A stretch of DNA of 64,000 bases from Aspidiotus rigidus (Eukaryota > Arthropoda > Insecta > Hemiptera > Diaspididae): assembly GCA_035079385.1 (NCBI GenBank), contig JAVHKY010000034.1, positions 2,666,001 to 2,730,000 of the forward strand. The letters run 5' to 3'. Below the pieces are notes generated by a model, which was not told the DNA's origin, made no database searches, and saw only the letters and a list, made by a program, of their open reading frames with translations. The translations under genes and the position numbers were made by a program. Below, in pieces: positions 55,681-64,000 of the stretch. Positions within the stretch are counted from its first letter, which is position 1, and each line of letters starts with the position of its first letter.

Positions 55681-58610
55681 ATATAGTTTCAGTGGTACCT
55701 TTTTGTAATACAAAAATAATGAAAATTAAAATGCAGAATCTTCTAAATTACGATCGCTATTTTTACAGATGAAGAATAAAACTTGTTATGTGCTTGATTT
55801 GCTTTCCATTTTCATTCGTTCTCAAAAATTAGAGATATTGAATTATTTTTGTAATTTCTTGAGAACGTCGGCGATTGACGGAGTGGACGAATAGACTAAT
55901 AATTTTTTTTTTGTATTTTCGATGTGATTGCTTGGAATCGCGCCTTCGAAATCGATTTACAATCGGATATAAGCCATTGTCCTATCCAAAATTTATGGTA
56001 AATATATTTTTACGTAACTAATAATTTTTCATTTCTGTGTAAAATGACATGTTTCATTATCGTGAGCCTTATTTGGGAGACATGGGCTACATGACAATCA
56101 TTCTGCTTTAAGCGCGTAAGAAAGTGTGAAAGTGGGACACTCCTTTTTCTGCAGCGTAAAAAAAAAAAAAGTAGGTACCGGTAGTGACAATGTAAAATGT
56201 AGAGGAGCTTCGGTGGTGACGTGAAATTCTGGGAGAGGGATAGATGTTGAGATGTGGTATGTACCTGTATACTTGGAAATACGAGAATCGAGTCATTCTC
56301 TGACATTGTAGATAGGAAAAAAAGAACCTCGGATGAATTTTCTTAGCGCTCGGCAAATAAGATCAACTTCAAATTTAAAAGTTCGTATTTTTCAACCACA
56401 TGTTTTCTTAAATTCAACTCCAATCCATGGAGAGAAAAAAATTGAATGATTTAAAATTGGCTATCGGCTCGCACTTCATTTTGAACAAAAATGAACAAAA
56501 TAAAACTCAATGTTCACACGATGTTTCGATGTAAGCTTCGAGACGTCTAGTCTTCTACAGAAACAAAACTAACTGAAAAAGGAAACAAGACGCACTTTAT
56601 AATTATTTCATTGTTGCGTTTATATTTTTCAGCTTTGAAATTTAGAGATATAAAACGAATGTGGGATGTATAATTAAGAGGTAGATACCCACGCGTTGAA
56701 TTTCGAAACTTTACTGGCTATATAGGTATTTCAATCTGAATGAAAATTTGAAGAATTTTCATGAACAATACAATTCATCATTCCTTCTTTCTTTCCGATA
56801 ATGTGACACAAAATTTGCGTACTTCAAGCCAATCCATCCTGAAATATGTACTATTATCTCGGAGGTGACAGTTCTGTGTCTTTTTAAACAAAGATTTTTT
56901 TTTTTTTTCAAAATTGTTATTACTCTGAATCACTCATTTGTATAAACTTGACAACTTATTTTTTTCTTGAGTCGGAATTTATTCCACTCAATTTGAAAAT
57001 AGGTGTGTAATCAGATAAATACTTTATCTTCATCGACAATAATGATACAATGAAATTAATTATTCTTTTAATTACTCTTCAATATTTTTTAGTGACCGCA
57101 AAATATCGACCGATACGATGAAATGGACTTCGAAACACTCACCTAATGGGCTCCAATTATAGGAAAGGTTCCAATTTACACACCTTATTATCCGTACATA
57201 CAAATTTACCTTTATTCAAAATTCATGTACTATACGTTTTATCCGATTGAATGAATATATTATCAGCAAAATAAAATTCAGTTGTATTATTTTGCTTAAT
57301 ATCACTTCAAAAAATCAACCATTGATTAAAATAATCAAGCTTGGTTCATCTCGGCTAGAGATCAACTAATAATGACAAATCTGTTTTTTCTTTCATCCTC
57401 TTTTGACATGATTGAGGTTTGGTGCAATTCAAAACGCAGAAATGATTATATTCAATGTTTTTCCAAATTGAAAAGAAATATATTTGAATTACAGGTAGGC
57501 CTACCTATAAGATCTTTGTACAAAGCGAGTGCTTGGACTGGTTTTGACAATCATTTACTATCCTAAATAATAGTGATACTAAGAGGATGAATATTCTGTA
57601 AATTAAGTTAGAAGGAAGCAGAAGAAAAAAAAAAAATACTCACGCAGTCACTCATTGAAAGATTCACTCCCTCTCTTTAGATTAAGTACCAATGACCTGT
57701 CAATCAAGCGAAATATTTGTAGAATGAACAATAAAACTTTTTCCTATATACGTTATTCTTAGCCTAGTATTCGTCTAGTACAACGATACTCACATTTCCT
57801 GAGCCACGATCAACTTTCAAAATTTCCAAATGTACCGCAATCGACCAAAAAAAAAAAAAAAAAAAAAAAGAAGGAGAAAAAGAAGGAGGAGGAAATATTA
57901 AATATGATTTAATAAAACTTGTAATACAAAAATGGTAGAAATTAGAATGGTAGCCTACTCGTAAATTTTCTGATAAATGAAAAGATATGGATTACGCGAG
58001 TATAGACATACTTTCAATGTGAAGCTTCACGCTTGCTTTCACTTACAATCCTTATTTCTATATTATTAGGCTCAGTGAGTGACATACGGATGCATTCATC
58101 CAAATGTGCGTTTGTCATTCGATTTCTGTTTTTACTTTTGATCAATTTCATTGCGGGTACATTACCACAATATACTTATATATTTACGCTCCAGATTATG
58201 AATCATTAAAAAAACGTGAATATTCTTATGTTCTCGTACACTCGATTTTTAATCTTTATCAAGAATTTGACGCATTGATTTTTTTTTTTTTTTTTTTTTT
58301 ACAAGTGCTCGAGAACGCTGGCGATCGACTAAAAATTCTTAGTGATTTTGGAGGTAGGTATTGTTAGTTCATAAATACTATCGTATGCTGTTCTTCCATC
58401 AGCAAATTATAATTTCAAGAACATGCACTTTGATCTATTTTGGAGAAATTAGACGTGAGAAATGGAAAATATTGATTAGACAATGCCACACCAGAGTCTT
58501 CCTAATTCGCAGTCTGTAGGTACCTTGAAAGTAAGCACGAAACAGTCTGTTATCATCGTACACACTACACTGCACTGTATCATCAAATCTTACCACCTCG
58601 AAAATATGTT
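55681..58610. other. no gene recognised; upstream of peptide gene 4
   Basis: A+T-rich sequence with several oligo-A and oligo-T tracts (about 56160, 57845, 58280). Short open frames (57372-57566, 58104-58367) show no domain. From about 58375 the sequence parallels the upstream region of gene 3. Confidence 0.4.
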
Positions 58611-58681
58611 TTGCGGAGATGCTCTCTGTTGATTCAGATGTATCATATTTTGAAAAACGAGAACGACTTCAATAATTTTCC

Positions 58682-58688
58682 TATATAA
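58682..58688 (+). promoter_or_regulatory. TATA box, peptide gene 4
   Basis: TATATAA in ttcaataattttcc context, followed by acttgttaggctcc. Upstream ctctctgttgattcagatgt matches the other family promoters. ATG is 144 bp downstream. Confidence 0.65.
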
Positions 58689-58831
58689 AAACTTGTTAGG
58701 CTCCTTTAGCTGAGTATATTGAGTACCTATCTATAGTTACAGATCGAAATACACCGCGACTCTGCGATCAAAACGAGTAGTCTTTGAGTGATACAAGTAC
58801 CTACGCAAAATACCGTATGGGTACCTACACC

Positions 58832-58888
58832 ATGATTAACGCGTTATTTATTACTTTCTTTTTAGTCGGCCTGATTTTACCATTGGTA
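58832..58888 (+). CDS. six-cysteine peptide gene 4, exon 1 (signal peptide)
   Basis: Nineteen codons, MINALFITFFLVGLILPLV, donor GTAAGT at 58889, phase 0. Closest to exon 1 of gene 3 (ITFFLVGL). It joins 61136-61264 across a 2.25-kb intron. Confidence 0.78.
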
Positions 58889-59889
58889 GTAAGTGTATTC
58901 GTCATTTTAGCCTTTTCTTTTCCTGATACCTGCAATTAAAACAAATAAGGCGCAGTCAGACAAATCCAATCTGAAGTCGGATTTTTTTTTTCTGTGAGGG
59001 CGGTTATTAACGAAATTTGTAGAAGAGATCGAAAGCTATCGAACAAAAAAAAATCAAATTTCTTTAGGACAAAAATTCGCTCTTCTAGGACGATGTGAAG
59101 ATGGCAACAAATTTGAATTAGCGAGAGCAACGCATAATTAGTCAGAGTCAGCCTCACACCATACAACATTCGACTTTCAAAGGCCCGTTTGACACGTTAG
59201 GAACGTTTTTACGCTTCGAGAGTGAGCTCATTGGAAAGCTCGTTGAAAATACTACTGGAATTGCTAATAATTTTTTTTTTTTTTTTTTTGTGTTCTGCTT
59301 GTAAGTTACCTACTGCGAAAATCAATTTACCGACTTAAAAGGTTGGATTTGTTTAATTGCGACTCGAATAATGATTAGAACATAAATTTCAAAGAAACTT
59401 TTATTCAGATCGCTTTCTATTCGTCTCACGAAAAGTCACATGCAACACAACTTCGAGAGTAGGTAACCTGCATGATGCGTCATTTGAAAATTTTCGCTGT
59501 CTTTTTCAAGAAAATATCCTGAGTTCTACAATATTCAAATATTTTTGTTCTAAAACATGTTTAACTAATTAATTACTAATATAAATTTTTCGGGAAAATT
59601 CTGTTTAAAAATCTTTTTTTATTTTTACCCAAAATTTCGACAATGAAGTTACTTACATACCTACATGTATGAAGTGAGCATCTTCAAAAAATATTTAAAA
59701 CGAGAAAAAGTTAAGATTTTTTATGGCACTCTTATTTTTAACGAGAACACAGAAAATTGACACTACACACCACTAAAATTAGTTGTACGTAATTTCAAGG
59801 AATTGAATGAAAATTGAAAAAAAAAAAGAAAAAAAAAACATGTATATCTCTGTTCTTTCCCGCTTTTTTGGTCAGTCCTAGTTTTGTAC

Positions 59890-59925
59890 TTGAAGATGAC
59901 GCAGGAGCTTTGAAATGTCGTTTCT
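59890..59925 (+). ncRNA. decayed hammerhead-like motif in peptide gene 4 intron
   Basis: Core TTGAAGAT, GAAA and TGTC in the same order as 23612-23650, but the palindromic stem III is lost (ATGT). Kept as evidence of shared ancestry only. Confidence 0.25.
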
Positions 59926-60159
59926 TAGATTTTTCAATATTTTTGTCTGTTTTTTTTTTTTTTTTTTTTTTTTTTTCCAAATTTACAATCAATTTCAGTG
60001 GTGCTCTAATCTTCTTTATCTTCGTGAAAAAAATTCTGTTTTTTGAGATATACTCAAAAAAGAAGGAGTAAGATTTGAAAAAATTTGGACTTCTGAGATT
60101 TCTTTCATGAAATTTAAACGTGGAAAAAATTTTATAAAATAAATTACGTAGCCTACATA

Positions 60160-60293
60160 GACAAATGGCTTTATTTTCTACTTTTCTTAGATAGAACGAA
60201 ATGCGTTTGTTCCTGAAGATGATACGTGATGTATTGAAATATCGTAAGTAGCTTTTCGTTCTATTTAAAAAGTGGAAAATGAAGCCATTTGTC
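60160..60293 (+). mobile_element. 134-bp hairpin element with hammerhead-like centre
   Basis: Arms GACAAATGGCTTTATTTTC and gaaaatgaagccatttgtc pair over about 40 bp with few mismatches. At the centre: core CTGAAGAT (60213-60220), stem II GATAC-GTGAT-GTATT, GAAA (60236-60239), palindromic stem III ATAT (60239-60242) and C (60243). The arms would form a long outer stem I with an internal loop, the layout of a type I hammerhead. It lies in the gene 4 intron. Confidence 0.5.
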
Positions 60294-61135
60294 TTTATCA
60301 CTCATTCTGAGATTTCGTTTGAGTAGGTATGGAAGAACTTTGAAACAAAAATTAAGAGGAGAATAAATAAAAAGTCGAATTTCATTCAACTGCCTCTCAA
60401 CTGTAGTAATGATGTTCCGACTTTTCTCTCATCTATTTTCTCAATGGTTTAGGATCAAATATTTCTCCAAGAACGGAAAATGCGAATTTTGACCATACCC
60501 TTTAAAAATTTTTCAATATCTACCTTCTTCTTACCAATGTCTAGAAATAGGTTTTGCTGGCATTCAGTTTAAGGGCCGGTGAGAAACAGTGATTAATGAG
60601 CAGGAAATAGGGTAGGCCTAATAGAAGTTGCTGAAAATTGACGAAATTGAGATAACCTAGTGCCGAGTAATGCTAAAACAGCCACCAAATTGAACACATT
60701 TCATAGGTACCTTCATGAACCTTCAGTACGTATATTACTAGAGATTGGCAACTAGACGTATCCAATTTCAATTAGATAGCGACATGCTGATAAGTAAATA
60801 TGTACCAGCTTGAAATTGTTTATCGGATAATAAGTAGTTTTTCTCTCCAATTTTGTAAAAATTCGTTATAGGTTACCAATCACAATTTTGTATACTTTTT
60901 TTTTTTTTTTTTTTAAGTAAAATTTACCGAAATTGATTATTTTAAATAGGTACCGATTCTCTCTCTCTTTTTTTTGCCAACAATTTCTATCACTACAAAC
61001 GTAGGTACCGTTCTCATCTAAAAAAAAAATGATCCCATTTAGAGCGAAAATTTACAGCTCTTCTCTTTATTGAAATATCAGGGTTATCAAAAATAATAAG
61101 TTGGTAGGCCTATAGAGACGATTTCCTTTTTTCAG

Positions 61136-61264
61136 CTGGCGAACGACGGATGTTTCAACGATGGCGATAGTTGCGAACTTGATGGAAAACCAGGAACGTG
61201 CAGTTGTATTATTACCAGTATTGGCGGTCGCAGAAGAAAATCTTGCGACTGTTTCACAAGCTAG
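61136..61264 (+). CDS. six-cysteine secreted peptide gene 4, exon 2
   Basis: Forty-two codons after ttttttcag: LANDGCFNDGDSCELDGKPG, TCSCIITSIGG, RRRKS, CDCFTS, TAG at 61262. The C-x6-C-x8-C-x-C-x12-C-x-C pattern is kept. The acidic DGDSCELDG and basic RRRKS patches are shared with gene 1, so genes 1 and 4 form one mature-peptide type and genes 2 and 3 the other. Precursor 61 aa; secretion expected; function unknown. Confidence 0.83.
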   Translation: MANDGCFNDGDSCELDGKPGTCSCIITSIGGRRRKSCDCFTS

Positions 61265-61338
61265 ACCTATAATCAACAGAAATGTTTCTACTCTGCACCA
61301 AGTACCATCTACCTATTTCTATATAAAAATTTCACAAA

Positions 61339-61344
61339 AATAAA
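61339..61344 (+). terminator. AATAAA polyadenylation signal, peptide gene 4
   Basis: In ttcacaaaAATAAAaccgc, 75 nt after the stop codon. Confidence 0.7.
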
Positions 61345-62859
61345 ACCGCTTTCTGTAGCGGATTTTCTCAACTAGATGAAGAAATCATGAACTTCACGTC
61401 GTCTAAGCTCTGTCAGCATAACTTCAAACTCCACTCAATTGGAAAAAGTATACCTACGACGAAACAAAAAAAAAAAAAAAATGATATGCGTAGGTATCTA
61501 AATGAGAAGATCAAAAGAGCTGTGCTAGATATACTGTTCTAACATGTTTCGACCACATTTCAAGTTTTGATACCTATAAGTAAGTAAACAAGATATAGTC
61601 TGCGCTTGTAGAAAAGTCAATCTCAAATTCTTTATTAGTTGATGAAAATCTATTTAAGTTGGGTAGGTAGTATTTTGAGTAATTATTTTTGATCACTGTT
61701 ATTATTCAAAAAAAAAAAACGAAATGCTGTTTTCAACGTAGGTACCTACAATTTTGGTACAAGTACCACCTAGAAACCTATACCATTTGAACCACAAATA
61801 CTTGTATACACAAGAGTTCTGTCTCGGCCAAGTGTGCGCGTTTATTCAAATTGTTTCTTCGTCGTTTGTTTTTTTCAGGAATCAACAAAAACACTTGATA
61901 GATACCGCGGATTTATTCCTTATTTTTTACACAATATATTTTGATGCTTACAATTTTTCGAATTCTGATGTATATTTAGAATAGGTACCTATAATTTTGT
62001 ACACTGTATATACTCTTCTTTTTCGATGCGGTCTTCCTTTCTTCTAATTTTTGCATTCATTATTAACTGTCATGTAATTATAGGTAAAAGTATTTACCTC
62101 ATTGCGTTGAGTCAATGAGTATCATTGTCGACTTCTCGATTATTTTTCAATTATTCACTATGTACCTACATATAAGAATATTATGTTCCTCATGAAATTC
62201 ATTTCAAAATAGGTACCTGATTTACAAACTTTATGATGAACGGTACTTCGCTGAAATTATAGATTTTTTCGTTAAAAAGAAGCTACCTATCCTACCTACA
62301 TATAAGTTGGTATACGACAGCCAAAACTAATTGAAAATCGACGAAATGAGATAGGTTGTTTCAAAAGGTATTTTTAGCGGATAGTTTTCCGATAGAAATT
62401 CACGTTACTTGCCGCGCAATGTCGCAAAACGAAACGTTGCTTCTCAATTAATCGTTGATACTGCTAGCTGTCGTCCAACAACTAAGTTAGACTACGTCTC
62501 GCGACGATGCGCGATGATCAAACTTCTATCGATATAAACGATTCGGAGTTTAACCCAGAAATTACTCTAAAACGAAGCACTTATTTCATATATTTGACTT
62601 ATTTTCAAACAATTTCTAATTATTGAAAAGTAATAAGGGTTGAGAGTTCAACACGAGCAACCGATTTTAGAATAAGAATAAACCAAATCGCAGTACGGTA
62701 GACGTATTTCAACAACAGTACTCAGAATCTCAGAGGTACTTTATGTAACGGTTTACAAAAATATGATCGCATATAATTGTACGTTGTACAAATCCAATCA
62801 CGATAAATTCAATTCCTATATATTGGATTACGATAGGTATAGCTATGTTCAGTTCAAGA
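61345..62859. other. no gene recognised
   Basis: A+T-rich sequence with many scattered gtaggtacctac-like words. Open frames are short and unassigned. Confidence 0.4.
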
Positions 62860-63065
62860 TCAGCAAAAATTAAAGATTTTATTGGCTCTTTCGATTATAA
62901 TATATCTGGTAGAATAGATGCGTTTTTGCAAAAAGTTACGGTCATCCATAATTAAGAGAATACTCGAAGGAGTAAAACAAAAAAAAAGAAAAAGAAAACT
63001 ATGCAGCAGGTGCGGTCCTGTTGCAGTTTTCTTTTGTTTTACTCCTTCGGGTATTCTCTTCATGC
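62860..63065 (-). mobile_element. Penelope-like element end fragments, inverted pair (copy F)
   Basis: The end blocks 62954-62982 and 63032-63060 are inverted copies with one mismatch (gaatactcgaaggagtaaaa). Outward of the left one, on the minus strand, follows ATGGATGACCGTAAC, read MDDRNFLQKRI, the start of a PLE gene (compare MDSRNLKERI in copy A). So two PLE 3' ends lie head to head with about 50 bp between, and the left one extends some 35-40 nt or more into the next unit's gene. Confidence 0.55.
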
Positions 63066-64000
63066 ATCGATCTGGTTTTGGAACACTATAGGCCTTCCAG
63101 CATTCCTGAGTCTCGACTTGAAATTACTTATATCAGAATCGTCGAGTTGCGTTGATAAGAACGAGAAAATGCACGTAGAAACATATATACAGGATACCGG
63201 TATTCAGGATTCAGCTAGATTGCAGCGAAGAACTTTAATTTGCCACGAATAAAATAACGCCTCGAACTGTTTCAAAGATAATTATTCTGAAGAGCAAAAC
63301 ACTTGAGAATTGAGCGAAGTTCATCGTGAGTTTTGAACGCAGTGCAAAGAACGTAGATAATGAATTTCGCATTGTACCAGTATATCCTTTTTTTTGTTTC
63401 CTTAATAAGGAGTGTTGTTAGTATAGGCCCATTAAAATTTATCGTAATCAATCCTCTATAATGATCGCGGAACATTAACACCGTTACCAAAATAAGAAGT
63501 CTTTAATTTCGACTAATTGTTCCAGGATTGATAATGACCGTCCGTCGAATACGTTTCTGTAGTAACTTATAATTAAGAATTTGCGGTCCTCGTATTTCGT
63601 GTTTTCTGATTCATTTTCACATGAAATTATTGTATACGTATTCATAACTTTATATTCGGAAAAATAGTACATAGATACACAGTATTTAAATACTTTGTCT
63701 AGTAATATTACAACTTGACTTAGAAAAAAAAAAGAATGTGTACAGTAAATCAAAATATAAATACATTGAAAATACAATTCCGAGAAATCGGAATGTACCT
63801 ATGTGAAGCACAAATGTAATAAAATCGACGTCAACAATAAATGAGAAGAAAATTATTTTCAATTTTAACGATCCGTAAAAGGCGCTACGCATTTTCCCAA
63901 TAAAAAGTACACGAATAGCTACGCCGTGCCAACGGCCATTAATCCATACAACTCTACATTATAAATCCTTTGTTACAAAGGAGATTCACTTTCTCTTAAC
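63066..64000. other. no gene recognised
   Basis: Short open frames on the minus strand (63272-63892) have no recognisable domain; sequence looks single-copy. Confidence 0.4.

Noticed and set aside
59795..60301. 168-codon minus-strand frame
   Set aside because: It reads through oligo-A/T tracts and the hairpin element; composition explains the open frame.

Overview
The window looks like a repeat-rich arthropod nuclear genome, most likely an insect. Supporting this are GT-AG introns, TATA boxes and AATAAA signals, GIY-YIG Penelope-like elements (PLEs), hAT transposons, RNase H-bearing LINEs, an A+T-rich mitochondrial insertion with cox2, and short TTAGG-type runs. A sternorrhynchan (mealybug or scale-like) host is a guess only. 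Very little of the 64 kb is host coding sequence.

Host genes. Four two-exon paralogues on the + strand encode about 61-aa secreted six-cysteine peptides: exons 6298-6354/14758-14886, 23011-23067/24803-24931, 33782-33838/41779-41907 and 58832-58888/61136-61264. Each has a TATA box, a 57-nt signal-peptide exon, one phase-0 intron, a 129-nt cysteine exon and an AATAAA about 75-95 nt after the stop. Their introns (1.7-8.4 kb) share an ancestral A+T-rich repeat and have been inflated by transposons. A separate secreted proline-rich first exon lies at 46772-46908.

Mobile DNA, left to right. (1) 885-3445: a long inverted-repeat element interrupted by a 512-bp element that carries a 45-bp minisatellite. 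(2) 6.5-12 kb: tandem intron repeats and (TTTA)n-rich arrays. (3) 16.57-22.48 kb: a hAT element with an 8-bp target duplication, split by a tandem PLE (copy A). (4) 26.0-29.8 kb: two divergent PLEs (B, C). (5) 29.9-33.0 kb: a nest of 45-bp-minisatellite elements inserted into each other. (6) 36.2-40 kb: LINE remnants and a TTATCCCG-ended inverted-repeat element with mitochondrial DNA at its centre. (7) 43.2-45.2 kb: a long-TIR element with a 9-bp target duplication. (8) 47.9-55.0 kb: PLE E inside a hAT element inside PLE D, with exact 12-bp and 8-bp target duplications. PLE E has one uninterrupted reading frame.

Most interesting signals. First, a 15-bp palindrome with a GAA centre occurs at the ends of the minisatellite elements in three versions (AACAGG-GAA-CCTGTT, AGCGGG-GAA-CCCGCT, GACATG-GAA-CATGTC); the arms covary while the centre is kept. 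Second, hammerhead-ribozyme-like motifs with palindromic, covarying stem III sit in every PLE long-repeat region and, in another form, in the peptide-gene introns and in a 134-bp hairpin element.
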